The notes beneath the pieces are model-generated. The model made no database searches. It saw only the letters and a list, made by a program, of their open reading frames with translations, and was not told the DNA's origin. From contig NZ_CYTO01000024.1 in assembly GCF_001458335.1 (NCBI RefSeq), forward strand, positions 424,944 to 488,943: DNA of 64,000 nucleotides, in the 5' to 3' direction. Numbering within the stretch: position 1 is the stretch's first letter; every line of letters begins with the position of its first letter. Position numbers and translations under genes: made by a program. This document shows, piece after piece, positions 18,294 to 29,528 of this stretch. Source of the stretch: Cognatishimia activa. Its GTDB lineage: Bacteria; Pseudomonadota; Alphaproteobacteria; Rhodobacterales; Rhodobacteraceae.

Positions 18294-20228
18294 ATGTTTG
18301 AGAAGATACTGATCGCCAATCGAGGTGAGATTGCATGTCGGGTCATTGAAACGGCGCGCGCGCTTGGGGTGAAGACCGTTGCGGTTTATTCTGATGCGGA
18401 TGCAAACGCCAAACATGTAGCAATGGCGGATGAGGCGGTTCACATTGGTGGTGCAGCGCCAGCAGAGAGCTATCTGCGCGGCGATGTGATTGTGAAGGCT
18501 GCGTTGGAGACCGGCGCACAAGGCATTCATCCAGGCTATGGTTTTTTGTCTGAGAATCCCGATTTTGTGGACACGGTTGAAGCGGCGGGGCTGACATTTA
18601 TTGGGCCATCTGCCAAAGCGATCCGCGCCATGGGGCTTAAAGATGCGGCCAAGGCTTTGATGCATGAGGCGGGGGTGCCTGTAGTGCCCGGTTATCATGG
18701 CGATAACCAAGATGCGGCCTACTTAAAGGCGCAAGCGGATGAGATCGGCTATCCAGTTCTGATCAAAGCAGTGGCGGGCGGCGGCGGCAAAGGCATGCGG
18801 TTGGTGGAAGAGGCCGCCGCATTTGGCGACGCGCTAAGCTCTGCGCAGAATGAGGCGACGACGGCCTTTGGCAATCCGGATGTTTTGATTGAGAAATACA
18901 TCCAACAACCACGCCACATTGAAGTGCAGGTGTTTGGGGATGGCGCTCAGGCGGTGCACTTGTTTGAGCGGGATTGCTCTTTGCAGCGACGCCACCAGAA
19001 AGTCATTGAGGAAGCCCCCGCGCCGGATATGCCTTTGGACGTTCGCGAGGCCATGGGTCAGGCGGCGGTGCGCGCAGCGGAGGCGATTGGTTACAAAGGG
19101 GCGGGCACCGTTGAGTTCATCGTAGATGGGTCAAATGGGCTGCGCACGGATGGCTTTTGGTTCATGGAAATGAACACGCGGCTGCAGGTCGAGCATCCGG
19201 TGACGGAATTGATCACAGGTGTTGATTTGGTGGAGTGGCAGCTGCGCGTTGCAGCCGGAGAGCCGATTCCCGTCGCGCAAGAAGACCTTTCTATCAATGG
19301 CCACAGCTTTGAGGCACGGCTGTATGCCGAAGATGTGCCAAAAGGGTTTTTGCCCGCCACCGGGACCTTGAGCCATCTTGCCTTTCCAGATGGGTGCCGC
19401 GCCGATAGCGGTGTGCGCGGTGGGGACACCATCAGCCCGTTTTATGACCCGATGATTGCAAAGGTCATTGTGCATGGCCCATCTCGGGCGGCGGCGCTGT
19501 CTAAAATGCGCCATGCGCTTGAAGGCTGTGAAGTTGCAGGCACCGTGACAAACCTCGCTTTCTTGGGTGCTCTTTGCGCCCATGAGGGTTTCTCAAAGGG
19601 TGACGTGGATACCGGTTTGATTGCGCGCGATATTGAAGCGCTGACTGCTGCGGAAAGGCCTTCGGCGGTGACGGTTGCGCAAGCGGCCTTGGCTGTTTCC
19701 GGCGTGCTTAAATGCCCTGCGGATGCGCTGGGATTCAGCCTTTGGGAGCCATTGAGCCACAGTGTTTACTTGCGCCGGGACGACCAACAGATCACCGCAA
19801 AGATCAAATGCCATTCTTCCAATGATGTTGTGGTTGAGGTCGAAGGCAATGATGTTCGTTTCTTGCGGTCTCAAACCGGTTGGCGTGTCGCGGGTAGGGC
19901 GCTGTCAAATGCGGTGGTCAAAGACGGCGTTGTGACGGTCTTTGAAGACTATGGCGTGGCCTTTGATGTGATCGACGCGCTGGATCGTTCTTCAAATGAC
20001 GGTGCGGCAAGCAATGTGATAGAGGCGCCGATGCCAGGTCTTGTGAAGGCGGTTTTCGTTGAGGCAGGGCAAAACGTTGCTGAGGGAGATCGCCTCGCAA
20101 TCCTTGAGGCGATGAAAATGGAACATTCCCTGCTGGCCGCGCGAGATGGTACCATTGCTGAGGTGATGGCCGAGGCAGGGGCTCAGGTGGAAGCGGGGGC
20201 TGCGCTGATCCAATTGGAAGAGGAGTAG
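18294..20228 (+). CDS. mccA: Methylcrotonyl-CoA carboxylase alpha subunit (biotin carboxylase + BCCP)
   Basis: A 644-residue subunit with an N-terminal biotin carboxylase (ILIANRGEIACRVI; ATP-grasp loop AGGGGKGMR; FMEMNTRLQVEHPVTE) and a C-terminal biotinyl domain in which EAMKMEH places the biotinylated lysine at residue 608. It carboxylates biotin with ATP and bicarbonate for MccB. The strong AGGAGG before the ATG should compensate for the 87-base gap after mccB. The encoded birA at 41.3 kb is the likely ligase for Lys608. Propionyl-CoA carboxylase alpha is the main alternative, but the neighbours make MCC much more likely. Confidence 0.93.
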   Translation: MFEKILIANRGEIACRVIETARALGVKTVAVYSDADANAKHVAMADEAVHIGGAAPAESYLRGDVIVKAALETGAQGIHPGYGFLSENPDFVDTVEAAGLTFIGPSAKAIRAMGLKDAAKALMHEAGVPVVPGYHGDNQDAAYLKAQADEIGYPVLIKAVAGGGGKGMRLVEEAAAFGDALSSAQNEATTAFGNPDVLIEKYIQQPRHIEVQVFGDGAQAVHLFERDCSLQRRHQKVIEEAPAPDMPLDVREAMGQAAVRAAEAIGYKGAGTVEFIVDGSNGLRTDGFWFMEMNTRLQVEHPVTELITGVDLVEWQLRVAAGEPIPVAQEDLSINGHSFEARLYAEDVPKGFLPATGTLSHLAFPDGCRADSGVRGGDTISPFYDPMIAKVIVHGPSRAAALSKMRHALEGCEVAGTVTNLAFLGALCAHEGFSKGDVDTGLIARDIEALTAAERPSAVTVAQAALAVSGVLKCPADALGFSLWEPLSHSVYLRRDDQQITAKIKCHSSNDVVVEVEGNDVRFLRSQTGWRVAGRALSNAVVKDGVVTVFEDYGVAFDVIDALDRSSNDGAASNVIEAPMPGLVKAVFVEAGQNVAEGDRLAILEAMKMEHSLLAARDGTIAEVMAEAGAQVEAGAALIQLEEE

Positions 20229-20231
20229 TCG

Positions 20232-20894
20232 ATGATCACTTTGCACCATGTGGCAGCGTCGCGATCGTTTCGCACCCTTTGGCTTTTGGAAGAGCTGGGT
20301 CTGCCTTATGAGGTAAAAACCTACAAAATTACCGACGGTTCATTGCGCGATCCTGCCTTTTTAGAAATTTCTCCCGCGGGGCGCGTACCGGCCTTGGAAA
20401 TGGGCGAACAAGTGGTTTTTGAAAGCCAAGCAATCACACAAGTTTTGTGTGAGGCTCATCCGGAGGCATCCCTTGCGCCAGACCTTGGGGATGCGGAACG
20501 CGTTTCGTATTTGCAATGGCTTTCTTTTGCAGAAACTCAGGCGAGCATTATCGCCTCGCTCAACCTGCAAATGGTGTTCCTGCGTCCGCCGGCGAAACCG
20601 TCTGTTGTGGTACTGAAACTTGAAGTCGCACGTCTCAAAGCGACGCTCTATCCGCTTGAGCAAACGCTGGCGTCGCAAGATTGGCTTTTAAAAACAGGAT
20701 TTTCTGCCGCTGACACTATGCTTGGGTTCAACCTCTTTGCGATTAAGCATTTCGTGCACTTGGATGACTTTCCGCATGTGCGCGCCTATATGGAGCGTAT
20801 GAAAGAAAGAGACGCCTTTCAGCGTGCGCAAGAAAAAGACGGTGCGCAGGAATTCTATGACCGCGAATTCTATGCGCCTGAGGACTTCGCCTAA
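20232..20894 (+). CDS. Glutathione S-transferase family protein
   Basis: A 220-residue protein with a thioredoxin-fold N-terminal domain (ITLHHVAASRSFRTLWLLEEL, with Ser10-Arg11 near the usual catalytic position) including PAGRVPALE and FESQAI, where the cis-Pro and Glu-Ser contact glutathione, and a helical C-terminal domain. It starts four bases after the mccA stop and ends one base before the HMG-CoA lyase start, so it is a full member of the leucine operon. It might detoxify a reactive enoyl-CoA or aldehyde by-product, but no leucine-pathway step needs a GST. Confidence 0.8.
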   Translation: MITLHHVAASRSFRTLWLLEELGLPYEVKTYKITDGSLRDPAFLEISPAGRVPALEMGEQVVFESQAITQVLCEAHPEASLAPDLGDAERVSYLQWLSFAETQASIIASLNLQMVFLRPPAKPSVVVLKLEVARLKATLYPLEQTLASQDWLLKTGFSAADTMLGFNLFAIKHFVHLDDFPHVRAYMERMKERDAFQRAQEKDGAQEFYDREFYAPEDFA

Positions 20895-20895
20895 A

Positions 20896-21759
20896 ATGTC
20901 TGATTTTGTTGAGATATTTGAGGTTGGGCCTCGTGACGGCCTGCAGAATGAAAAAAACCAAATTGCCACCAAGGATAAAATCGCTTTGGTGGACTGCCTC
21001 AGTGGCGCAGGCTTTAAGCGGATTGAAGTGGCAAGTTTCGTTTCGCCGAGATGGGTGCCACAGATGGCTGATTCAGCCGATGTGCTTGCAGGGATTGAAC
21101 GGGCCAAAGGTGTGTCCTATGCGGCCCTGACACCAAACATGCGTGGGTTTGAAAGCGCCGTTGCGGCGCGCGCTGATGAGATTGCGATTTTTGCATCGGC
21201 CTCTGAAGGCTTTTCCAAAGCGAATATCAACGCGAGCATTGAAGAAAGCCTTGAGCGGTTTGCGCCCATTGCTAAAGCTGCGAAAGCCCTTGGGGTACCG
21301 ATGAGGGGCTATGTGAGCTGTGTGACAGACTGCCCTTATGACGGTGCAACCGAGCCGGGCCAGGTGGCGCGGGTTGCGAGCGCGCTTTCTGCTTTGGGCT
21401 GCTATGAGATCTCGCTGGGCGACACGATCGGGCAAGGCACTCCAGACAAAATCCGCGCCATGTTGGACGCTGTTCTCAATGTCATCCCAGCCGACGAACT
21501 GGCCGGGCATTACCACGAGACGGCGGGTCGCGCGCTTGATAACATTGAGGCATCTTTGGATTTGGGGTTGCGGGTTTTTGATGCCGCTGTCGGTGGGCTG
21601 GGTGGATGCCCATATGCGCCGGGCGCCGCAGGGAACGTGGCGACCGAGGCTGTCGATGCCCGGCTGAAAATGTTGGGGTTTTCAACGGGTTTGGATGCAC
21701 AAGTGATTGCCAAAGCGGCAGAAATGGCGCGGGGCATGCGCGCGGGGAGAGCAGACTAA
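20896..21759 (+). CDS. mvaB: Hydroxymethylglutaryl-CoA lyase
   Basis: A 287-residue TIM-barrel lyase that cleaves 3-hydroxy-3-methylglutaryl-CoA to acetoacetate and acetyl-CoA, the last step of leucine degradation. It has the HMGL-like start EVGPRDGLQNEKN, the metal-binding H-x-H in GHYHETAGRA, and the signature GGLGGCPYAPGAAGN with the catalytic Cys. The ATG at 20896 directly follows the GST stop; a longer frame starting inside the gst gene is unnecessary. It is also called hmgL or liuE in other systems. Confidence 0.93.
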   Translation: MSDFVEIFEVGPRDGLQNEKNQIATKDKIALVDCLSGAGFKRIEVASFVSPRWVPQMADSADVLAGIERAKGVSYAALTPNMRGFESAVAARADEIAIFASASEGFSKANINASIEESLERFAPIAKAAKALGVPMRGYVSCVTDCPYDGATEPGQVARVASALSALGCYEISLGDTIGQGTPDKIRAMLDAVLNVIPADELAGHYHETAGRALDNIEASLDLGLRVFDAAVGGLGGCPYAPGAAGNVATEAVDARLKMLGFSTGLDAQVIAKAAEMARGMRAGRAD

Positions 21760-22557
21760 ATGTATGACACGATTTCCATAAACACCGATGCGCGTGGGGT
21801 TGCGACCCTTACGCTCGCGCGTCCGGAAAAGCACAATGCTCTGTCAGCTCAGATGATCGCTGAACTTACTGATGCAGCAAACATGCTCGGGCAAGACGAC
21901 ACGGTGCGCGTGGTTGTTCTCACTGGCGAAGGAAAATCCTTTTGTGCCGGGGGCGATCTTGCGTGGATGCAAGAACAGATGGCGGCTGACCGAGAGACTA
22001 GATTTTCAGAGGCACGCAAAATTGCGACGATGCTATACGCGCTGAACACATTGCCCAAACCACTGATTGGTCGATTGCAAGGCAACGCGTTTGGCGGCGG
22101 TGTTGGGATGACCTCGGTTTGTGATGTGGCCATTGGGGTCGACACCCTGACCATGGGGCTGACGGAAACCCGCCTTGGCCTGATCCCTGCCACCATTGGT
22201 CCTTATGTGCTTGTGCGTATGGGGGAGACGATGGCGCGGCGGGTGTTTATGTCCTCGCGGCTCTTTGGTGCGGAAGAGGCAGTTTCGCTTGGTTTGCTGG
22301 CGAAGGCGGTTTCCGCCGATGATCTGGACAAGACGGTTGAGGCGGAGGTCATTCCGTATCTGACCTGCGCGCCAGAGGCGATTGCGCGCGCCAAAGCTTT
22401 GACTCGACGTTTGGGCACGCCCATCAACGATGACGTGATTGATCATACGATAAGCGAATTGGTCGCTTGTTGGGAGGGGCAAGAGGCAAAAGACGGCGTT
22501 GCGGCTTTCTTTGAAAAACGCCCCGCACCTTGGATAAAACAGACCTCAAGCGACTAA
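21760..22557 (+). CDS. liuC: Methylglutaconyl-CoA hydratase (enoyl-CoA hydratase family)
   Basis: A 265-residue crotonase-fold protein that hydrates 3-methylglutaconyl-CoA to HMG-CoA. Crotonase features include RPEKHNALSAQM, the oxyanion-hole pair in FCAGGDLAWM and NAFGGGVGMTSVCD, and LTETRLGLIPATI in the active-site region. Its ATG comes directly after the HMG-CoA lyase stop with no spacer. The specific substrate is assigned from the operon; by sequence alone it could be any enoyl-CoA hydratase. It ends the leucine operon, 167 bases before nuoA. Confidence 0.85.
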   Translation: MYDTISINTDARGVATLTLARPEKHNALSAQMIAELTDAANMLGQDDTVRVVVLTGEGKSFCAGGDLAWMQEQMAADRETRFSEARKIATMLYALNTLPKPLIGRLQGNAFGGGVGMTSVCDVAIGVDTLTMGLTETRLGLIPATIGPYVLVRMGETMARRVFMSSRLFGAEEAVSLGLLAKAVSADDLDKTVEAEVIPYLTCAPEAIARAKALTRRLGTPINDDVIDHTISELVACWEGQEAKDGVAAFFEKRPAPWIKQTSSD

Positions 22558-22636
22558 GTTTTAAGGTTCTGACCACCGTATAGGCCCGAACAGGTCGGAT
22601 GACCCTCAACTTCTTGTGCAAAAGGGGTTAATTTCG

Positions 22637-22664
22637 TTGACCCACAGGGAACCCATGCTAACCT
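22637..22664 (+). promoter_or_regulatory. Candidate sigma-70-type promoter of the nuo operon
   Basis: TTGACC (22637-22642), a 16-base spacer and TAACCT (22659-22664) lie 60 bases before the nuoA start codon. The -35 is good and the -10 is weak. It is the best match in the 167-base gap (22558-22724), which must hold the promoter for the long nuo transcript unless it reads through from the leucine operon. No strong terminator is visible after liuC. Confidence 0.4.
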
Positions 22665-22724
22665 CTGCTCCGACTGAATAGCGAAAGACGTGCGAGCCTA
22701 TTTTTCGCATGAAAGGAGCCACGA

Positions 22725-24242
<1,518 letters not shown>

Positions 24243-24243
<1 letters not shown>

Positions 24244-24416
24244 TGGAATTCATTATTTGGGCTATTCTGGTTGTCCTAACAATTATTCCGATGCTGAAAT
24301 TGCTACCGCATTTCGGGATTAACAAGAATTGGGCCTTTGCCTGCGTGTTCTCACCAGCCGTGTTGGTGTTGATCTGGATGATGGCGATCCGACTGCAAGA
24401 GTTGGAGAAACGCTAA
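24243..24416 (+). CDS. Small membrane protein between nuoC and nuoD (57 residues)
   Basis: A short gene whose ATG overlaps the nuoC stop by one base and whose TAA overlaps the nuoD ATG by one base, so it fills the space exactly. Translation begins [11 protein letters not shown] and ends [11 protein letters not shown]. Two hydrophobic helices (about 3-22 and 31-50) are joined by a short polar turn (FGINKNWA), with a charged C-terminal tail. The tight overlaps on both sides argue strongly for real translation. I do not recognise the family; a complex I assembly or stabilising role is inference from position only. Confidence 0.7.
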
Positions 24417-25639
24417 TGGACGGTTCCAAGTTTGACGACGGTAGTGTTGACGCGCTTCAGGGCGAGCAGAAGATCCGTAATTTCAACTTAAACTTTGGGC
24501 CACAACACCCTGCAGCCCATGGTGTTTTGCGTTTGGTGCTGGAGCTTGATGGTGAGATCGTCGAGCGCTGCGATCCTCACGTTGGCTTGCTTCACCGCGG
24601 CACTGAAAAGCTGATGGAAAGCCGCACTTATCTGCAGAACCTGCCTTATTTTGACCGGCTGGATTATGTGGCACCAATGAACCAAGAGCATGCTTGGTGC
24701 CTTGCGATTGAGAAGCTGACCGGCACAGAAGTGCCGCGTCGTGGGCAGCTGATCCGCGTGTTGTTCTGCGAGATTGGCCGGGTGCTCAACCACCTCATGA
24801 ACGTGACCACTCAGGCGATGGATGTGGGTGCGCTGACACCTCCGCTCTGGGGCTTTGAAGATCGCGAAAAGCTGATGATCTTCTATGAACGCGCCTGTGG
24901 AGCTCGGCTTCATGCGGCGTATTTCCGGCCCGGCGGCGTGCATCAGGACATTGATGACAAGCTTGTCGATGATATCGAAGAATGGGCGCTGACCTTCCCT
25001 GAACGTTTGGACGATATCGACGGTCTTTTGACCGAGAACCGTATCTTCAAGCAGCGCAACGTTGATATCGGCGTTGTCGACGCGGACATGGTGCAGGAGT
25101 GGGGCTTTTCTGGCGTTATGGCACGGTCAGCAGGTCTTGCCTGGGACCTGCGTCGCGCACAGCCTTACGAGTGCTACGACGAATTCGAGTTTGAGATCCC
25201 GGTGGGCAAGAATGGCGATTGTTACGATCGCTATCTGATGCGCATGGAAGAGATGCGCCAATCGGTTTCGATCATTCGTCAGGCCATTGTGAAGCTACGC
25301 GAAGCCACTGGGGACGTTCTGGCGCGGGGTAAAATCACACCACCCAAACGCGCTGAAATGAAGACGTCGATGGAGAGCCTGATCCATCACTTCAAACTCT
25401 ACACCGAAGGTTTTCATGTGCCTGCGGGTGAGGTTTATGTTGCCGTTGAAGCTCCGAAAGGGGAGTTCGGCGTGTACCTCGTGGCGGACGGCACCAACAA
25501 GCCATATCGCTGTAAAATTCGTGCGCCGGGTTACGCGCATTTGCAGGCGATGGATCATATGTCCACCGGTCACCAATTGGCCGACGTGGCCGCCATTATT
25601 GGCACGATGGATATCGTGTTTGGGGAGATCGACCGTTAA
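24416..25639 (+). CDS. nuoD: NADH-quinone oxidoreductase subunit D
   Basis: A 407-residue 49-kDa-type subunit that forms the quinone-binding cavity with NuoB. Visible signatures are [13 protein letters not shown], the quinone-pocket histidine in that segment, [14 protein letters not shown] and the end [15 protein letters not shown] frame that begins earlier at 24329 overlaps the small membrane gene and is not needed; the ATG at 24416 overlaps its stop. Its own stop touches the nuoE start. Confidence 0.97.
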   Translation: MDGSKFDDGSVDALQGEQKIRNFNLNFGPQHPAAHGVLRLVLELDGEIVERCDPHVGLLHRGTEKLMESRTYLQNLPYFDRLDYVAPMNQEHAWCLAIEKLTGTEVPRRGQLIRVLFCEIGRVLNHLMNVTTQAMDVGALTPPLWGFEDREKLMIFYERACGARLHAAYFRPGGVHQDIDDKLVDDIEEWALTFPERLDDIDGLLTENRIFKQRNVDIGVVDADMVQEWGFSGVMARSAGLAWDLRRAQPYECYDEFEFEIPVGKNGDCYDRYLMRMEEMRQSVSIIRQAIVKLREATGDVLARGKITPPKRAEMKTSMESLIHHFKLYTEGFHVPAGEVYVAVEAPKGEFGVYLVADGTNKPYRCKIRAPGYAHLQAMDHMSTGHQLADVAAIIGTMDIVFGEIDR

Positions 25640-26739
25640 TGCTCCGCCGTCTCTACCACGAACAACCAGAGAGTTTTGCTTTCACACCTGCCAATCAGGC
25701 ATGGGCCGAAGCGCAGGTCACCAAGTATCCTGAAGGCCGTCAGGCCTCTGCTGTGATTCCACTTCTGTGGCGCGCGCAAGAACAGGAAGGTTGGGTGACG
25801 AAGCCAGCGATTGAATACATCGCTGAGATGCTGGATATGGCTTATATCCGGGTGCTCGAAGTCTGCTCTTTCTACTTCATGTTTCAAATGCAACCTGTTG
25901 GTTCTGTTGCGCATTTGCAAATCTGCGGCACCACGTCTTGTATGATTTGCGGCGCCGAGGATCTGATCGCGGTTTGCAAAGAGAAAATTGCGAAAAACCC
26001 TCATGAACTTTCTGCTGACGGCAGGTTTAGCTGGGAGGAAGTGGAGTGTCTGGGGGCATGTACCAACGCGCCGATGGCACAGATCGGCAAGGATTATTTT
26101 GAGGACCTGACTGCCGATGGTTTGGCGTCCATGATTGATGCGATGGCTGCTGGCGAAGTGCCGACACCTGGTCCACAGAACGGGCGATTTGCGGCAGAGC
26201 CTCTGGCCGGTTTGACCAGTCTCAAAGAATTCGACAGCGGGCAGACGCAGTATAATGCCTCGGCTGCACTGGCAACCGAATTGGGTGACAGCCTAAAACG
26301 CATCGATGGCTCTGAAGTGCCGCTCACTACACCTTGGATCGGCAAAGACGGTACCGTAGCCGGGCGCGACGCAGCAGATGCGCCACCCAAAGCGCCGGAA
26401 GCACCGGTGCCAGTTGCCAAGCAGGTCGCAGCGAAAAAGAAGGCTGCAAAGCCTTCCAAAGCGGCGAAGTCTGAAAAAACAACAGAGAAACAGCCTGAGA
26501 CACTAAAATCCGCGCGCGAGGGCGGTGCCGATGATCTTAAGAAAATAAGCGGTGTTGGACCAAAACTTGAACAGACCTTGAACGAGCTAGGCTTCTATCA
26601 TTTCGATCAAATTGCGGAATGGGGCGAGGCGGAAAAATCATGGGTGGATTCCCGTCTGAAGTTCAAAGGTCGCATTGATCGCGACGATTGGGTACAACAA
26701 GCGCGTGAGCTTGCAACCAAGGGGAAAGAACACTCCTAG
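25639..26739 (+). CDS. nuoE: NADH-quinone oxidoreductase subunit E with C-terminal helix-hairpin-helix-like extension
   Basis: Residues 1 to about 190 are the 24-kDa subunit that carries the 2Fe-2S cluster N1a; ligands lie in [13 protein letters not shown] and [10 protein letters not shown]. The protein is 366 residues, about twice the usual length. The extra part is a low-complexity Ala/Pro/Lys linker (about 220-290), then a 60-70 residue domain starting [17 protein letters not shown], which looks like a helix-hairpin-helix fold. The same domain ends the next gene's product (46 of 61 residues identical by eye). Such NuoE extensions are known in Rhodobacteraceae; their role is not. Confidence 0.92.
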   Translation: MLRRLYHEQPESFAFTPANQAWAEAQVTKYPEGRQASAVIPLLWRAQEQEGWVTKPAIEYIAEMLDMAYIRVLEVCSFYFMFQMQPVGSVAHLQICGTTSCMICGAEDLIAVCKEKIAKNPHELSADGRFSWEEVECLGACTNAPMAQIGKDYFEDLTADGLASMIDAMAAGEVPTPGPQNGRFAAEPLAGLTSLKEFDSGQTQYNASAALATELGDSLKRIDGSEVPLTTPWIGKDGTVAGRDAADAPPKAPEAPVPVAKQVAAKKKAAKPSKAAKSEKTTEKQPETLKSAREGGADDLKKISGVGPKLEQTLNELGFYHFDQIAEWGEAEKSWVDSRLKFKGRIDRDDWVQQARELATKGKEHS

Positions 26740-26791
26740 CCACGTAATAAGAAGGCAAAACAAAAAACAGTTCTAACGAGGGGACACCGGT

Positions 26792-27436
26792 ATGGGACAA
26801 ACTGAAACAAATAAGACGTGCAGCATGGTTTGCTGGGTTATCGCGGCGGTCATTGGGATCATCGCCTTCTTTATGATGAAGGCCTCGCTGTCGACTTTCT
26901 TGGCACTGATCCTTGCTGTCATCGCCGTCGTCGTTTTGGCGATGTTGTTGATCAAATTGTTCTGCGGTGAATCTGCGAGTTCTAGCAGCGCGACCGCGAC
27001 GACAGCAGCCCCTGCAGCGGCCCCAAAACCGACTGCCGTGAAACCAGCGGAAGCGCCAAAGCCAGTCGAGACTGTAGCGCCAAAAGCTGAAGAAAAACCT
27101 GCGGAAGCAACGGCTGAGAAGCCAAAAGCGGCTCCGAAAAAGAAAGCAGCGCCAAAGAAAAAAGCAGCACCTAAGAAAGAGGCTGCTCCGGCGGCTGAGG
27201 GTGACGGTCCAGAGGTGCTTACAGCGGCACGTGGTGGCGCTGCGGATGATCTGAAGAAAATCAAAGGCGTTGGTCCGGGGCTTGAAAAGACCCTGAACGA
27301 GCTGGGCTTTTTCCACTTTGACCAGATCGCTGCATGGACTGATGCAGACATCGCATGGGTCGACAGCCGTTTGAAATTCAAAGGTCGCATCACCCGTGAT
27401 GATTGGATTTCTCAAGCCAAAGATTTGGCGGGTTAA
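26792..27436 (+). CDS. Membrane-anchored protein with the same C-terminal domain as NuoE
   Basis: A 214-residue protein. Residues about 10-55 form two close hydrophobic helices (CWVIAAVIGIIAFFMM and FLALILAVIAVVVLAMLLIKLF), residues 65-140 an Ala/Pro/Lys linker with repeats of APKKKA, and residues about 148-214 the helix-hairpin-helix-like domain (DDLKKIKGVGPGLEKTL), 75% identical over 61 residues to the NuoE tail. A strong GAGGGGA precedes the ATG. The layout suggests a membrane tether presenting the same domain that NuoE carries. Function unknown; complex I-associated by context. Confidence 0.7.
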   Translation: MGQTETNKTCSMVCWVIAAVIGIIAFFMMKASLSTFLALILAVIAVVVLAMLLIKLFCGESASSSSATATTAAPAAAPKPTAVKPAEAPKPVETVAPKAEEKPAEATAEKPKAAPKKKAAPKKKAAPKKEAAPAAEGDGPEVLTAARGGAADDLKKIKGVGPGLEKTLNELGFFHFDQIAAWTDADIAWVDSRLKFKGRITRDDWISQAKDLAG

Positions 27437-27488
27437 CGAACTAATTGTGCGCTCTCTTGCATGAGGGCGCACGCACCAAGGAGACGAC

Positions 27489-27716
27489 ATGACAAGCAGC
27501 GACTTAGATCAACAACTTGCACGCAAGGGGCGCATGGTCAGCCTTGTGATCGCAGGGACGTTGATCCTTTGGATGCTCATTCAAGTCGTCTCAAACCTAC
27601 TTGGTCTTCCGGGGCGCTATGCGTTCTTGTTTGATTTCGCCGCGATGGCTGCGCTTTTGTGGGCGCTCATCAACGGCTTACAGCTTTGGCGCGCGCGGCG
27701 CGACAGTCAGGGGTAG
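27489..27716 (+). CDS. Small two-helix membrane protein (DUF5337-like)
   Basis: A 75-residue protein with a short polar N-terminus (MTSSDLDQQLARKGR), two membrane helices (about 17-37 and 47-66) and a basic C-terminal tail (WRARRDSQG). AAGGAG lies before the ATG. It fits a family (DUF5337, from memory) found in Rhodobacteraceae nuo operons. It sits six bases before nuoF. Function unknown. Confidence 0.65.
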   Translation: MTSSDLDQQLARKGRMVSLVIAGTLILWMLIQVVSNLLGLPGRYAFLFDFAAMAALLWALINGLQLWRARRDSQG

Positions 27717-27722
27717 AACGGC

Positions 27723-29021
27723 ATGCTCAAAGACCAAGATCGCATTTTTACCAACCTTTATGGCATGCATGAACGCACCCTAAATGGTGCAAAGCAGCGT
27801 GGCCATTGGGATGGTACCGCTGGTCTTGTTCAAAAGGGACGCGATTGGATTATCGAAACCATGAAGGCCTCGGGGCTTCGCGGCCGTGGCGGGGCAGGGT
27901 TCCCGACCGGTTTGAAATGGTCTTTCATGCCGAAAGAAAGCGACGGGCGCCCGGCCTATTTGGTGATCAACGCAGATGAATCTGAACCCGGCACCTGTAA
28001 AGACCGCGAGATCATGCGCCATGATCCGCATACATTGATCGAAGGTGCCTTGATCGCCTCTTTCGCAATGAATGCCCATACATGCTACATTTACCTGCGT
28101 GGCGAATATATTCGCGAGCGCGAAGCACTGCAGATGGCGATCGACGAATGCTATGATGCCGGGCTTTTGGGTCGCAATGCTGCTGGCTCCGGTTGGGACT
28201 TTGATGTCTTCCTGCACCACGGTGCAGGGGCTTATATCTGTGGCGAAGAAACCGCATTGATTGAAAGCCTTGAGGGCAAGAAAGGCATGCCACGCATGAA
28301 GCCGCCATTCCCGGCAGGCGCGGGGCTTTATGGTTGCCCAACAACCGTGAACAATGTGGAAAGCATCGCTGTGGTGCCCACCATCCTACGGCGCGGTGCG
28401 GAATGGTTTGCTGGCTTTGGACGCACAAATAATGCGGGCACCAAGCTTTTTGCGATTTCCGGTCATGTAAACAACCCATGCGTTGTCGAAGAAGCCATGT
28501 CGATCTCGTTTGAAGACCTGATTGAGAAACATTGCGGTGGCATTCGGGGCGGTTGGGACAACTTGCTGGCGGTCATTCCGGGCGGCTCTTCCGTGCCTTG
28601 TGTTCGCGGAGAGAATATGCGCGATGCAACCATGGACTTTGACTATCTGCGCAACGAGCTTGGTTCGGGCCTCGGGACTGCAGCGGTCATCGTCATGGAC
28701 AAGCAGACAGACATCATCAAAGCCATCTGGCGGCTGAGCAAATTTTACAAACATGAAAGCTGCGGCCAGTGTACGCCCTGCCGCGAAGGCACGGGCTGGA
28801 TGATGCGCGTGATGGATCGATTGGTGAAAGGCCAAGCGGACCCAGAAGAAATCGACATGTTGTGGGACGTGACAAAACAAGTGGAAGGCCACACGATCTG
28901 CGCTCTTGGGGATGCGGCGGCTTGGCCCATTCAGGGGCTTATTCGGAACTTCCGCGAAGAAATTGAAGACCGTATCAAACACACCAAATCCGGTCGCGTC
29001 AGTGCGATTGCGGCGGAGTAG
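27723..29021 (+). CDS. nuoF: NADH-quinone oxidoreductase subunit F (NADH-binding)
   Basis: A 432-residue 51-kDa subunit that binds NADH, FMN and cluster N3. Signatures: the FMN/NADH site [16 protein letters not shown], the flavin region [31 protein letters not shown], and the 4Fe-4S ligands in [13 protein letters not shown] with a further Cys in [12 protein letters not shown]. Full length and canonical. It accepts electrons from NADH at the tip of the peripheral arm. Confidence 0.97.
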   Translation: MLKDQDRIFTNLYGMHERTLNGAKQRGHWDGTAGLVQKGRDWIIETMKASGLRGRGGAGFPTGLKWSFMPKESDGRPAYLVINADESEPGTCKDREIMRHDPHTLIEGALIASFAMNAHTCYIYLRGEYIREREALQMAIDECYDAGLLGRNAAGSGWDFDVFLHHGAGAYICGEETALIESLEGKKGMPRMKPPFPAGAGLYGCPTTVNNVESIAVVPTILRRGAEWFAGFGRTNNAGTKLFAISGHVNNPCVVEEAMSISFEDLIEKHCGGIRGGWDNLLAVIPGGSSVPCVRGENMRDATMDFDYLRNELGSGLGTAAVIVMDKQTDIIKAIWRLSKFYKHESCGQCTPCREGTGWMMRVMDRLVKGQADPEEIDMLWDVTKQVEGHTICALGDAAAWPIQGLIRNFREEIEDRIKHTKSGRVSAIAAE

Positions 29022-29074
29022 GGTGCATGTGGGTGAAAACGGAAGAAATATAGAATTAGTGCAGGTAGGTTTGG

Positions 29075-29087
29075 ATTGCATAGCAGC
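29075..29087 (+). repeat. Short intergenic repeat ATTGCATAGCAGC, copy 1
   Basis: This 13-mer lies in the 117-base gap after nuoF and occurs again at 29559-29571 in the next gap of the operon, each time upstream of a small exported protein. In both places a short run resembling a GTC-CCA stretch follows. No function is evident; the gap holds nothing else I can support. Confidence 0.35.
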
Positions 29088-29138
29088 AGTCTTCCCACCC
29101 AAGCAGTGCCCAGATCGGGCGGGACAGAAGAAAGACAA

Positions 29139-29477
29139 ATGACAATGATAAAACCTGCAGTTTTGATGGTTTTGGTCGCGGCGACAGCACTGCCCGCCTG
29201 CTCTCGTCTTAAACGCGACGACGGCGTACGCTTTGAGGGCGAACGGTTTCGGATCCAAGCCAAAAAGGTGGATCGCGATGATCGCAGCCTTTTCAGGGTA
29301 ACGGCGTCACCAGCCTCGAAAACGCTGGATGGAGCACGTCAAGCTGCGGCCTATGGCGGCACACGCTATTGTATCCAAGAATACGGCACATCCGTAATTG
29401 CATGGACGCAAGGCCCTGACGATGACCCGATTTTTGATGGCGATCGAATTGTTATGGAAGGTCAGTGCAAGCCTTGA
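29139..29477 (+). CDS. Small lipoprotein in the nuo operon
   Basis: A 112-residue protein with a signal peptide and lipobox (TALPAC), predicted to be lipid-anchored on the periplasmic side. The rest is a small soluble domain with two Cys after the lipobox (TRYCIQE and GQCKP), possibly a disulfide. The ATG at 29139 fits the signal peptide; ATG 29145 is nearly equivalent, and a longer frame from 29076 would bury the signal. Unrecognised. It lies between nuoF and nuoG with larger spacers than its neighbours. Confidence 0.6.
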   Translation: MTMIKPAVLMVLVAATALPACSRLKRDDGVRFEGERFRIQAKKVDRDDRSLFRVTASPASKTLDGARQAAAYGGTRYCIQEYGTSVIAWTQGPDDDPIFDGDRIVMEGQCKP

Positions 29478-29528
29478 TGTATCCCCCGGCATATCTCGGC
29501 CTAAGGCCTGCGATGTATCGGCAAAAAG

